From assembly GCA_020849825.1 (NCBI GenBank), contig JADZFP010000563.1:1-25444 (forward strand): DNA of 25,444 nucleotides, in the 5' to 3' direction. Shown in pieces: positions 9,025-15,333 of this stretch. Position 1 is the first letter of the stretch, and each line of letters starts with the position of its first letter. The notes beneath the pieces are model-generated. The model was not told the origin of the DNA. It saw only the letters and a program-made list of their open reading frames with translations, and did no database searches. This DNA comes from Saprospiraceae bacterium (lineage in GTDB: Bacteria; Bacteroidota; Bacteroidia; Chitinophagales; Saprospiraceae). The position numbers were made by a program, and so were the translations under genes.

Positions 9025-9834
9025 CAAGGTTTCCGACAGCACGTACAGCAAGTACACTTCGTCCTGATTATTGACGCCCAGGCGGTTGTGCGTAAGGTGG
9101 ATAAGGCTGGGCAACGCTTTTTCGAGATCGTCGCCGAAGGCTTTGAAAATGAGGTCGTTGCCGCGCAGCCAGCGTTGCCACTCGGGTTGTTCCTGGTCGA
9201 ATTTTTTATCCGCCAATGCATTCCACAAGCCATCCAGCGCGGCTTTGATGTCGTCGCGCTGCATGTCGAGGCTTTGACTGAAACTCTCTTTTAGCACATG
9301 TGAAAAATGATGATCGGCCGGCACTTCTTCCCCCTCCGGGCGAAAAAACATAGGCAGCCACTGGTCGCAGAGCCGGCCGAAATACCGGGCGGCCTGCATA
9401 CGGATCATTTGTGCTGAAAAAGCGGTGATGACGTCGAGGCGAAGCGCATCGAACAAGGCATCGCCGTGGGTGTAGGGTCTGGCCAGGCGCTCGAGAACGA
9501 CCCGTGTAGAGAGGTGAAAGTGCTCTTCGGCCAGTTTCAGGGCATCCTCGCCGCCAAAACGCTCCGGTTCGGTGTGGTATTCCGCTTCTGTGATCTCGCC
9601 TCGACTGGCAAACCACTCCTGTACGGCCGGGCGAAGCGTATTTTCCGTCCAGTCGGGTTGCCCGTGCAACCTCAGGCGGATTTCGGGGCCATCTTCAACT
9701 TCCTGCCGCACGAAAAAAGCGCGCGCACCGGGCGTCGACCAGACGTATTGTTCGAGGAAAGGTTTCAGGCCGCGAGCCAGGAAAACATCGGGCGTCTCAA
9801 GCGGTTGGATATGGTAAGAAAGCCACTTCGGCAT
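9022..9834 (-). CDS. Stand-alone lanthipeptide dehydratase elimination-domain protein (SpaB_C / thiopeptide-type bacteriocin domain)
   Basis: The 270-residue protein matches the C-terminal elimination domain of class I lanthipeptide dehydratases (Lant_dehydr_C, SpaB_C). Matching segments are WLSYHIQ at the N-terminus, the Arg-rich strand GPEIRLRLHG (49-58), YHTEPERFGGEDALKLAEEHFH (86-107) and the terminal HLTHNRLGV (246-254) with the conserved His and Asn-Arg. In that family this domain removes glutamate from glutamylated Ser/Thr to form dehydroamino acids; relatives perform the cycloaddition of thiopeptides. The start at 9834 (MPKWLSYH) is chosen because the family begins there; the open frame runs on to 10098 but the extra residues look non-coding. 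No glutamylation-domain gene, cyclase or precursor peptide is visible nearby, so its actual substrate is unknown. Confidence 0.85.
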   Translation of the reverse strand: MPKWLSYHIQPLETPDVFLARGLKPFLEQYVWSTPGARAFFVRQEVEDGPEIRLRLHGQPDWTENTLRPAVQEWFASRGEITEAEYHTEPERFGGEDALKLAEEHFHLSTRVVLERLARPYTHGDALFDALRLDVITAFSAQMIRMQAARYFGRLCDQWLPMFFRPEGEEVPADHHFSHVLKESFSQSLDMQRDDIKAALDGLWNALADKKFDQEQPEWQRWLRGNDLIFKAFGDDLEKALPSLIHLTHNRLGVNNQDEVYLLYVLSETL

Positions 9835-10133
9835 AATCACAAATTCAGTAACCAGATTTTGTCGGACACGGAGGTCTGAATGAGGGCGAAAGGTACGATG
9901 AGGGGGCGCAGAATTTTGGAATAATCCGGAGCCGGCTACTTTTTCTCCGTCAGCCGCTGCATATTGTGCGCTCCAAGCGCCTTGCATGAAATCCGACTGC
10001 CCATTATTGGCGAAACAGTGACGACCGTCATCAACAATCTGCGTACTCTTAAGAACATTTGCGCGACAAAACGAACCACCTTTCCAGCCGCCAGGCAAGG
10101 GAATGGTATCCCCTGGAATTCTAAGCTCTTTTT
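9835..10133. other. Divergent intergenic region (SpaB_C gene / epimerase operon)
   Basis: About 300 bases between divergently transcribed genes. I searched for a small precursor-peptide gene and saw none: the open frames here are short and lack a leader-plus-Ser/Thr/Cys core pattern. A weak -7-like TACCTTTC (complement of 9888-9895) points toward the SpaB_C gene, with no matching -33 element. Confidence 0.5.
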
Positions 10134-11189
10134 ATGATTCATCATGTTTTTTTGACCGGCGCCAATGGCCTGTTAGGCCATAATCTGACGCGGGAACTCC
10201 TTCAACGCGGCTACCGGATCACTGCTTTCGTACCGGCCCACGAATCTGTAAAACATCTGCCCTCACATCCCTCGCTGGAAATACGCAGGGGCAATCTTTT
10301 GTCGTACGAAGAAGTGGAATCGGCAATGGCCGACTGCGATTACGTCATTCACGCCGGCGCCAATACCAGCGTTTTACCCGCTCGCCATCCGATGATACAC
10401 AAGGTGAATGTGGATGGTACACAGCACGTTATCAACGCGGCCCTGGCGCACGGCGTGCAGAAAATGGTGTACGTCGCATCTGCCAACATCTTCGGATATG
10501 GCACCCTCGAACAACCGGGCGACGAAACCACGCCTTATGCCTGCGAACCCTTTGGCATGGACTACCATCATTCCAAACTGATGGCCTATCAGGCCGTGCA
10601 AAAAGCCGTGCAGGAGCACGGGTTGCCGGCACTGACCGTCTGCCCCACCTTCATGCTGGGCGCATACGACGCCAAACCCAGTTCGGGTTCGATGCTGGTG
10701 GCCCTGTACAACGGCAAAATACCTGGATTCGCCAGCGGCGGACGCAACTACGTTCACGTGCTCGACGTGGCGGAAGGTATCATTGCAGCGCTCGAATCCG
10801 GTCCCGTGGGCGAAGCCTACATTTTGGGCAACCGAAACATGGACTACAAAAGCGCCTTCCAGCTTATGGCAGGCGTGATGAACATTGACCCGCCCAAAAT
10901 GCGCTATCCCGACTTTTTGATCAAAACCTTCGGCGCTATGAGTTCGTTCTGGGCTTTTTTGCGCGGCAAACTGCCCACGATTTCGTATAAAATGAGCCGT
11001 GTAGCCTGCGCTGGTTTTTACTATTCGCCCGCCAAAGCCGTGCGTGAACTCCAACTGTCGCAGCGTCCTATCGAACAGGCCGTGGCCGACGCCATGACGT
11101 GGTTTAATCAAAACGGCTATGTTTCGGGGTACAAAAACGAAGAAACGGAAGCAAGCACCGACCTTCAATACGAAAAAGCGAGTATCTGA
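10134..11189 (+). CDS. NAD-dependent epimerase / dihydroflavonol-4-reductase-like protein
   Basis: A 351-residue extended short-chain dehydrogenase. The Rossmann motif GANGLLG lies at residues 9-15, the acidic/Arg strand EIRRGNLLSYEEV at 49-61, and the active site combines SAN (116-118) with Tyr144-x-x-x-Lys148 (YHHSK). The Asn-rich VNVDGTQHVINAA segment (91-103) and the GGRNYVHVLDVAEGI segment are typical of DFR-like reductases/epimerases acting on sugar, steroid or lipid-linked substrates; which one cannot be told here. It starts ATG ATT CAT CAT. It is the first gene of a three-gene operon, 24 bases before the CPBP-type gene. Confidence 0.88.
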   Translation: MIHHVFLTGANGLLGHNLTRELLQRGYRITAFVPAHESVKHLPSHPSLEIRRGNLLSYEEVESAMADCDYVIHAGANTSVLPARHPMIHKVNVDGTQHVINAALAHGVQKMVYVASANIFGYGTLEQPGDETTPYACEPFGMDYHHSKLMAYQAVQKAVQEHGLPALTVCPTFMLGAYDAKPSSGSMLVALYNGKIPGFASGGRNYVHVLDVAEGIIAALESGPVGEAYILGNRNMDYKSAFQLMAGVMNIDPPKMRYPDFLIKTFGAMSSFWAFLRGKLPTISYKMSRVACAGFYYSPAKAVRELQLSQRPIEQAVADAMTWFNQNGYVSGYKNEETEASTDLQYEKASI

Positions 11190-11213
11190 CCAGCCAAACC
11201 ATCCGGAGCAATA

Positions 11214-11936
11214 ATGTTGAACGAATATTTTCCTACTCCCGACCATTTCGATGCGGCGCTGGCCGTATCCATCACTACGCTGGCATTCATTGCATTTTGG
11301 GCCACGGTCAGCAGTCCGACGCTCGTACCCCGCCTGTCGGCCCGATACGGCGCAGAGGAAGGCCAGGCACGCAAAATTTATCTCCAGCGGGGCGTCGGCA
11401 TCCTTGGTTTCGGCATCCTGCCCGCCCTTGTTTTCTGGGGCTGGCTGGGCCGCAGCGGCGAGGATTTCGGCTGGTCGGCCCGGCTCAGCCTGCTCGACCT
11501 CTGGTGGACGCTGGGGCTTTCCGCTCTTTCGCTGGTACTTTCCTGGATCGGCGCGCGCAAAGCCGAAAGCCTGGCCATGTACCCCGAGATCAGAAAGCCG
11601 GTTTGGGACCGCCGCACGTTGTTGTACAGCGCCCTGAGCTGGGTGGCCTATCTGGTCGCCTACGAACTGATCTTTCGCGGGTTTTTGTTGTTCAGTTGTT
11701 ACCGCGCCTTCGGCATGGGCGCTGCCATTGCCGTCAATACCGCGATTTATGCGCTGGTACACGTCCCCAAACGCCTCACAGAAGGCATCGGAGCGATCAT
11801 ACTGGGCAGTGTCTTGTGCGTCGTGACCCTGCAAACCGGCACCATCTGGGTCGCCGTGCTGGTGCACGTGGTATTGTCTTTGTCGAACGAATGGTTTTCC
11901 CTCCGCAATCATCCCGACATCCGTTATGTACCCTGA
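11214..11936 (+). CDS. CPBP (Abi) family intramembrane protease-like protein
   Basis: A 240-residue integral membrane protein with about six hydrophobic segments. The CPBP signature is present but modified: the usual EExxxR is YELIFRG (Tyr150, Glu151, Arg155), followed by the His motif LVHVPK (His183) and a late helix with His218 and Asn225 (VLVHVVLSLSNE). Only one of the two Glu residues is kept; many bacterial members with a single Glu exist, so activity is possible but unproven. Members cleave membrane substrates or process lipidated or CAAX-like proteins. The 3' end overlaps the next gene by 11 bases, which implies translational coupling with the dehydrogenase. Confidence 0.8.
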   Translation: MLNEYFPTPDHFDAALAVSITTLAFIAFWATVSSPTLVPRLSARYGAEEGQARKIYLQRGVGILGFGILPALVFWGWLGRSGEDFGWSARLSLLDLWWTLGLSALSLVLSWIGARKAESLAMYPEIRKPVWDRRTLLYSALSWVAYLVAYELIFRGFLLFSCYRAFGMGAAIAVNTAIYALVHVPKRLTEGIGAIILGSVLCVVTLQTGTIWVAVLVHVVLSLSNEWFSLRNHPDIRYVP

Positions 11937-12753
11937 ACACGAAAAAGCATTTTTTAACGACAAAGTCGTCGTCATCACCGGCTCCACCCTGGGCATCGGC
12001 CTGCGGGTAGCTGCCGAACTGGCCGCAATGGGCGCCCACATCGTGCTCAACGGCCGCAACCCAGAGCGCCTCGAAAGCGCGGCCCAGCAAATCGGCCAAG
12101 CCGGCGGCCGGGTGCTCGCCATCCCCGGCGACGTAGCCGATCCCGCCAGTTGCCAGCGCCTCATAGAAGAATCGGTGGCCAGTTTCGGCCGCATCGACAT
12201 CCTGATCAACAACGCCGGCATGAACATGTGGGGCACCGTGGAGCAATCGGACCCGCATGCCCTGCGCCGGATCATGGACATCAATTTCTGGGGTGCGACC
12301 TGGACGACCCAGGCAGCGCTGCCCCACTTGCGCCAAACGCGCGGTTCCGTGCTGTTTATGAGCAGTATCGCCGCCTTTCACGGCCTGCCCCTCAATGCCG
12401 TCTACGCCGCATCGAAGCGCTCCCTGGCCTCCCTGGCCGAATCGCTGCGCATCGAGTTGCACGACACGGGCATCCATGTAGGCGTAGCCTTCATCGGTCT
12501 CACGGAAACCGACCAGGAAAAAACCGTGTACGATGCCCAGGGCCAGCCCATCCCCCGGCCGGTCGTGAGCGGGGGGCCCACGCCCCAGCGCATCGAGGTC
12601 GTCACGCCCGCCATTCGGCGCATGTTGCTGCGGCGCGAAAAACAACGCGTCTTTTCGGGCATCGGCAGAATCAACTACTGGGTCAATCGCCTGCTACCGG
12701 GCGTGGCGCATTGGGTACTGGTGAACAATTATCGGAAAAGGGGAGATAAGTGA
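11926..12753 (+). CDS. Short-chain dehydrogenase/reductase (SDR family)
   Basis: A 275-residue classical SDR with the full motif set: TGSTLGIG cofactor loop (18-25), GDVAD (68-72), NNAG (95-98), Asn120 in MDINFWG, catalytic Ser146/Ser147 in FMSSIAAF, and Tyr160-x-x-x-Lys164 (YAASK). The NGRN after the second strand (42-45) suggests NADP preference, which is inference. The C-terminus has a hydrophobic segment (YWVNRLLPGVAHWVLVNN) that may contact the membrane, as in SDRs working on lipid substrates. Together with the DFR-like enzyme upstream this could be a small lipid or polyketide-type reduction pathway, but no substrate is evident. It starts inside the preceding gene and ends 24 bases before a terminator. 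Confidence 0.9.
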   Translation: MYPEHEKAFFNDKVVVITGSTLGIGLRVAAELAAMGAHIVLNGRNPERLESAAQQIGQAGGRVLAIPGDVADPASCQRLIEESVASFGRIDILINNAGMNMWGTVEQSDPHALRRIMDINFWGATWTTQAALPHLRQTRGSVLFMSSIAAFHGLPLNAVYAASKRSLASLAESLRIELHDTGIHVGVAFIGLTETDQEKTVYDAQGQPIPRPVVSGGPTPQRIEVVTPAIRRMLLRREKQRVFSGIGRINYWVNRLLPGVAHWVLVNNYRKRGDK

Positions 12754-12776
12754 GGGGGGAGCCCAAGCCAAAAACA

Positions 12777-12807
12777 AAAAAGCCCCGTCGGACCGACGAG
12801 GCTTTTT
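12777..12807. terminator. Bidirectional Rho-independent terminator (tRNA-fMet and SDR operon)
   Basis: A stem of about 14 bp, 12777-12790 pairing with 12794-12807, has a 3-nt loop and A/T tracts on both sides. The single non-pair on the plus strand (C12785/A12799) becomes a G-U wobble in the minus-strand RNA. This suggests its main client is the tRNA-fMet transcript ending 6 bases earlier at 12813. Confidence 0.85.
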
Positions 12808-12852
12808 CTTTGTGGCGGAGGCAGGACTTGAACCTACGACCTTCGGGTTATG

Positions 12853-13503
12853 CGTACCACTACAACTTTCGTTGCCCCTTGAAAGGGTTTGTTGGTCTGG
12901 ACTTTCTCTTCATCCGCTCTTTTTCAAGAGGTAGGATGTCTGCCATTAAGTCTCTACACCTTTCCCCAAACTTTTGAGGACTTGGCTCGGGATTACCACA
13001 CTACAGGCTTCCCCGAATTTGACAGAAAATCATTCCGAAATTTCTTTCGGAACAGCCCATTGTAAAATTAAGTCCCAAGCGTTTCGAAACTCCGAAGATT
13101 TCGGTTTTCGCTGCCGCTTGTCGGCTTCGACCAAGTGTATTTCGCTGCCGTAGCTGATGAATATTTCGCAAGGTATGACATAGAAGACATCAAGATTTTC
13201 AAGGACAATCACGGCGAAATCGAAATCATTCGCAGTGTAGTTGTCTCGAATCATCACTCGGCGGTTAGTTTTGGTTCGCCTGGTATCGACCACGTAATTT
13301 TGTCTTTTGACGTTAAACCACGCAAGCTTTACCTGAACTTTTACTAAGACACCTTGGATGTCAAACACAAGATCGTAAGGAAGCCTGTCTCCAACAGGTT
13401 TTAGAACTTCCCAACCTTGTTTCAAGGCATACAGAACAACTGCCTGCTCTGCTATGTCACCTTTTTGTTTGGTATTCATCAACCGCTTGATTTTACAGTA
13501 TTG
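12853..13503 (-). mobile_element. Group I intron (IC3-like) with internal homing endonuclease gene
   Basis: 651 nt in the anticodon loop of tRNA-fMet. After the endonuclease gene the minus strand shows a full catalytic core. P3 is CTGTC with GGCAG. P4 and the Q-type segment read TCGGG and CCCGAGCCAAG (12981-12994). P5 is GCC/GGT. The P7 guanosine site pairs GACTT of GTAGAGACTTAATGG (about 12944-12958) with AAGTC (about 12900-12904). P8 is CATCC/GGATG with an inner CTCTT-GAAA-AAGAG hairpin. P9 hairpins include CAAC-GAAA-GTTG. The intron ends in G12853. A P2-like hairpin lies at 13033-13052. I could not find a strong P1 guide; the weak candidate is GGUU at intron bases 20-23. The intron is visibly richer in A/T than its neighbours, consistent with transfer. 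Confidence 0.9.
13030..13479 (-). CDS. Intron-encoded homing endonuclease, PD-(D/E)XK fold, I-Ssp6803I type
   Basis: 149 residues, matching the roughly 150 of I-Ssp6803I, the endonuclease in the tRNA-fMet intron of Synechocystis. The active-site residues I recall for that enzyme, Glu11, Asp36, Gln49 and Lys51, fall at identical positions here: Glu11 in DIAEQAV, Asp36 in LPYDLVF, and Gln49-Val-Lys51 in VKVQVKLAW. It should cut intronless tRNA-fMet genes at the anticodon region and so drive intron homing. The start at 13479 (MNTKQKG) is chosen by family length; the frame stays open through the tRNA 5' exon to 13551, giving 24 extra residues that encode tRNA rather than protein. The last codons (VPKEISE) overlap an intron hairpin. 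Confidence 0.9.
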   Translation of the reverse strand: MNTKQKGDIAEQAVVLYALKQGWEVLKPVGDRLPYDLVFDIQGVLVKVQVKLAWFNVKRQNYVVDTRRTKTNRRVMIRDNYTANDFDFAVIVLENLDVFYVIPCEIFISYGSEIHLVEADKRQRKPKSSEFRNAWDLILQWAVPKEISE

Positions 13504-13548
13504 AGCCCGACGAGCTACCAACTGCTCCACTCCGCGATTTAGCGGCTG

Positions 13549-13556
13549 CAAAGATA
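13549..13556 (-). promoter_or_regulatory. -7 promoter element of the split tRNA-fMet
   Basis: Minus-strand TATCTTTG is an exact match to the Bacteroidota -7 consensus TAnnTTTG, ending 12 bases before the mature tRNA 5' end. A good TTTG at the usual 19-base spacing is not seen. Confidence 0.6.
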
Positions 13557-13610
13557 CAACAATGCAATCCGTATTTCCTAAATAAATTTACAAAAAAGAA
13601 AAGTAGGCCT

Positions 13611-14270
13611 TCATTTCAGCGCTCGGGTCATTTCCCGTTTGCCGGGCGGGCCTTGCAGGCGCTCCACTTCGAAGCCTGCTTTTTTCAGGGTTCGTTTGAA
13701 GTGGCCCTGGGCGCAATAGGTTACCAGCACGCCTTCGGGCCGCATAGCGGCATACAGGGCAGTGAAAATCTCTTCCGTCCAGAGTTCGGGCTGGGCCTGG
13801 GGCGCGAAGGCATCGAAATACACCAGATCGAAAAGCGGAGGCGAAGCAAAACTTTCCAGCGTCTGCAGACGCTTTTCAAAGGTGAACGCCTCGGACAGCA
13901 CGACAGGCTCGCCCCAGGGACGGCGGTGCAGCGCCATAAAATCTTCCTGCCGGTCGGGCACGCCGAGTTGTTCGGCAAAATTGAACTGCTCGGCTTCGGT
14001 TTCGCCGAGCGGGAAAGCCTCCAGTGCCGTGTAGCGCACCCGCAGGTTGCGGCGTTCGGCTTCCAGCCAGGTCATAAAGGCATTCAGACCGGAACCAAAA
14101 CCTACTTCCAGCAGGGCAATTTCGTGCTGTACGGCAGCCTTGTAACGCAAGCCGGCATTGATAAACACGTGCGCCGATTCGGTTACCGCCCCGAATCTGG
14201 AGTGGTAAGTGACGCCGAAGCGGCTGGAAAATACAGAATGAGAGCCGTCCTGGGTGACGATCAGTTCCAT
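13611..14270 (-). CDS. mnmD: tRNA 5-methylaminomethyl-2-thiouridine methyltransferase (MnmD, MnmC N-domain type)
   Basis: A 219-residue SAM-dependent methyltransferase corresponding to the methyltransferase half of MnmC, which makes mnm5(s2)U at wobble position 34 of certain tRNAs. Motif I is LLEVGFGSGLNA (53-64); the signature VYFDAFAPQAQPELW lies at 150-164 and the terminal PPGKREM at 208-214. The FAD-dependent oxidase half of fused MnmC is absent, as is usual outside proteobacteria. The start at 14270 (MELIVTQDGS) fits the family; an upstream ATG at 14306 adds twelve residues without similarity. It sits on the same strand between tRNA-Leu and tRNA-fMet, with 74 bases to the fMet 5' end. 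It probably relies on its own promoter or on readthrough of the tRNA-Leu terminator. Confidence 0.92.
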   Translation of the reverse strand: MELIVTQDGSHSVFSSRFGVTYHSRFGAVTESAHVFINAGLRYKAAVQHEIALLEVGFGSGLNAFMTWLEAERRNLRVRYTALEAFPLGETEAEQFNFAEQLGVPDRQEDFMALHRRPWGEPVVLSEAFTFEKRLQTLESFASPPLFDLVYFDAFAPQAQPELWTEEIFTALYAAMRPEGVLVTYCAQGHFKRTLKKAGFEVERLQGPPGKREMTRALK

Positions 14271-14323
14271 GGCAAGGGCGGAAAAATCCGGCTCAAAAAA
14301 ACGCAATCTGATCGGGATAAAAC

Positions 14324-14355
14324 AAAAAAGGCCATCCTTTCGGACGACCTTTTTT
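14324..14355 (-). terminator. Rho-independent terminator of tRNA-Leu
   Basis: 14324-14337 pairs with 14342-14355 around a 4-nt loop, with flanking A6/T6 tracts. Two plus-strand mismatches (A14334/C14345, C14332/A14347) become G-U pairs in the minus-strand RNA. The hairpin therefore serves the tRNA-Leu transcript that ends four bases upstream. Confidence 0.85.
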
Positions 14356-14358
14356 CTG

Positions 14359-14442
14359 TGCGGGAAGCGAGACTCGAACTCGCATGCCCGTGAAGGCGCA
14401 CGCCCCTGAAACGTGTGCGTCTACCAATTCCGCCATTCCCGC
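14359..14442 (-). tRNA. tRNA-Leu (CAG)
   Basis: An 84-nt class II tRNA with acceptor GCGGGAA pairing TTCCCGC, the D-arm TGGCGGAATTGGTAGAC typical of tRNA-Leu, an anticodon stem closed around TTCAGGG giving anticodon CAG, a long variable arm, the T-loop GTTCGAGTC and discriminator A73 as required for leucine. CCA is not encoded. An exact promoter precedes it and a terminator follows directly. Confidence 0.95.
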
Positions 14443-14468
14443 AAAAGAGGTTTGTTTCAAAAGCGGGG

Positions 14469-14499
14469 CAAAGGTAAAGTCGTCGGAGATATTTGCAAA
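14469..14499 (-). promoter_or_regulatory. Consensus promoter of tRNA-Leu
   Basis: On the minus strand TTTG (complement of 14496-14499), exactly 19 bases, then TACCTTTG (complement of 14469-14476). This is a perfect match to the Bacteroidota primary-sigma promoter TTTG-N19-TAnnTTTG. The mature tRNA begins 26 bases downstream. Confidence 0.85.
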
Positions 14500-14604
14500 T
14501 GTTTTTTTCAGTCTCTGTTAAGTTTTTTTCTACCGCGACTGCGGCCCCGGGAAAAAAATTCCGCTGGTATGGTTTTTGCCTGCTTTGGGGCAAGACAATA
14601 ACCG

Positions 14605-15303
14605 ATGAAAAATCCTTCCCGCCCGATTAAAGTTTTACTCGCCGATGCGCATCCCTTGTTCCGGCTGGGGGTCATCACCCTCTAGCATCGCCTGGAATAC
14701 CCCAAAGTACTCGTGATTGGAGAAGCCGACAACGGAGACCAGCTGGTCGCAGAAACAGCGCGTTTGCAACCCGATCTGGTCCTGCTGGAAACGCAGTTGC
14801 CGCTGCTGCCTGGTCCGGAAGCCGCGCGACAGATACATCGTCTGCTGCCGCGTACCCGCATCATCGCCCTGTCGGCCGCGGCCGATGCCCGCTCCATTGC
14901 CGAAATGATCCGCGCCGGCGCCGCCGGCTACCTGGTCAAAACCCTGCAAGTCGACGAACTGGCCGAGGCTTTACGTCAGGTCATGAACGGACAACGTTAT
15001 TTCTCCCGCGATGCCGCCGCCGGCGTGCGCAATATGGTGGTCGACACACAACCGGCGCCCGAGCCAGCACTGTCTCTTCGCGTCAACGCGCCGGCGCTCA
15101 CCAAGCGCGAACTGGAGATCCTGCATTTCGTGGCGGAAGAAAAAAGCAACCAGGAAATCGCGCGTTTGCTCTACCTCAGTCCGCGCACCGTGGAGACGCA
15201 CAAACGCAACATGCTGCTCAAACTCAAAATGAAAAACGTGGCCGGACTGGTCAAATATTACCTGCAAACGGTTCAGCGCGATGCCACGGCCGGTTGGCGT
15301 TGA
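14605..15303 (+). pseudogene. NarL/LuxR-type response regulator interrupted by an in-frame TAG, with degenerate receiver
   Basis: Read from ATG 14605 the frame starts MKNPSRPIKVLLADAHPLFR, a typical receiver N-terminus, meets TAG at 14683-14685 (codon 27), and continues in the same frame to 15303 as a normal receiver and GerE helix-turn-helix (LTKRELEILHFVAEE to VETHKRNMLLKLK). The receiver is also atypical: the acidic pair is Asp-Ala instead of Asp-Asp, and the phosphorylated Asp is replaced by Glu62 (VLLETQLP), while the conserved Lys112 is kept. If the TAG is real, either the gene is dead or a GTG near 14713 starts a 196-residue truncated protein lacking receiver strand 1. A sequencing error is possible. 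The DNA-binding domain is intact. Confidence 0.75.
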
Positions 15304-15333
15304 TTTTTCCTGCCTTTGCCGCACCTTTGCGGC

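Larger units (their letters stand above)
12813..13536 (-). tRNA. Initiator tRNA-fMet(CAU) gene interrupted by a group I intron
   Basis: The 5' exon is 13536-13504 (33 nt) and the 3' exon 12852-12813 (40 nt), together a 73-nt cloverleaf. Acceptor strand CGCGGAG pairs with CTCCGC, leaving C1 opposite C72 unpaired as expected for an initiator. The D-stem carries A11-U24. The anticodon stem has the three consecutive G-C pairs (GGG/CCC) of initiator tRNAs. The loop is CT|CATAA with anticodon CAT directly after the split, and the T-arm is GTAGG TTCAAGT CCTGC. CCA is not encoded. Exon boundaries are ambiguous by two bases (CA occurs on both sides), but only the junction after T33 gives an exon ending in U and an intron ending in G, as group I introns require. 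A -7 box lies 12 bases upstream. Confidence 0.93.

Noticed and set aside
9835..10098. 88 extra N-terminal residues of the SpaB_C frame
   Set aside because: The residues do not look like the domain, which begins at MPKWLSYH; this is open intergenic sequence.
9936..10145. 69-residue minus-strand open frame as a possible RiPP precursor
   Set aside because: It overlaps the epimerase start, has no leader/core organisation, and its composition looks like chance.
10374..12284. 636-residue minus-strand open frame
   Set aside because: It is antisense to three well-supported plus-strand genes and has the His/Arg/Gly-rich composition of a GC-driven shadow frame.
12813..12856. Truncated 3' half of tRNA-fMet as an attachment site of an integrated island
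   Set aside because: The matching 5' half is present at 13504-13536, and the insert is a group I intron with a homing endonuclease, not an integrase-borne element.
13480..13551. Longer start of the endonuclease frame through the tRNA 5' exon
   Set aside because: These codons are the tRNA exon and intron 5' end; the family length and active-site spacing fit the start at 13479.
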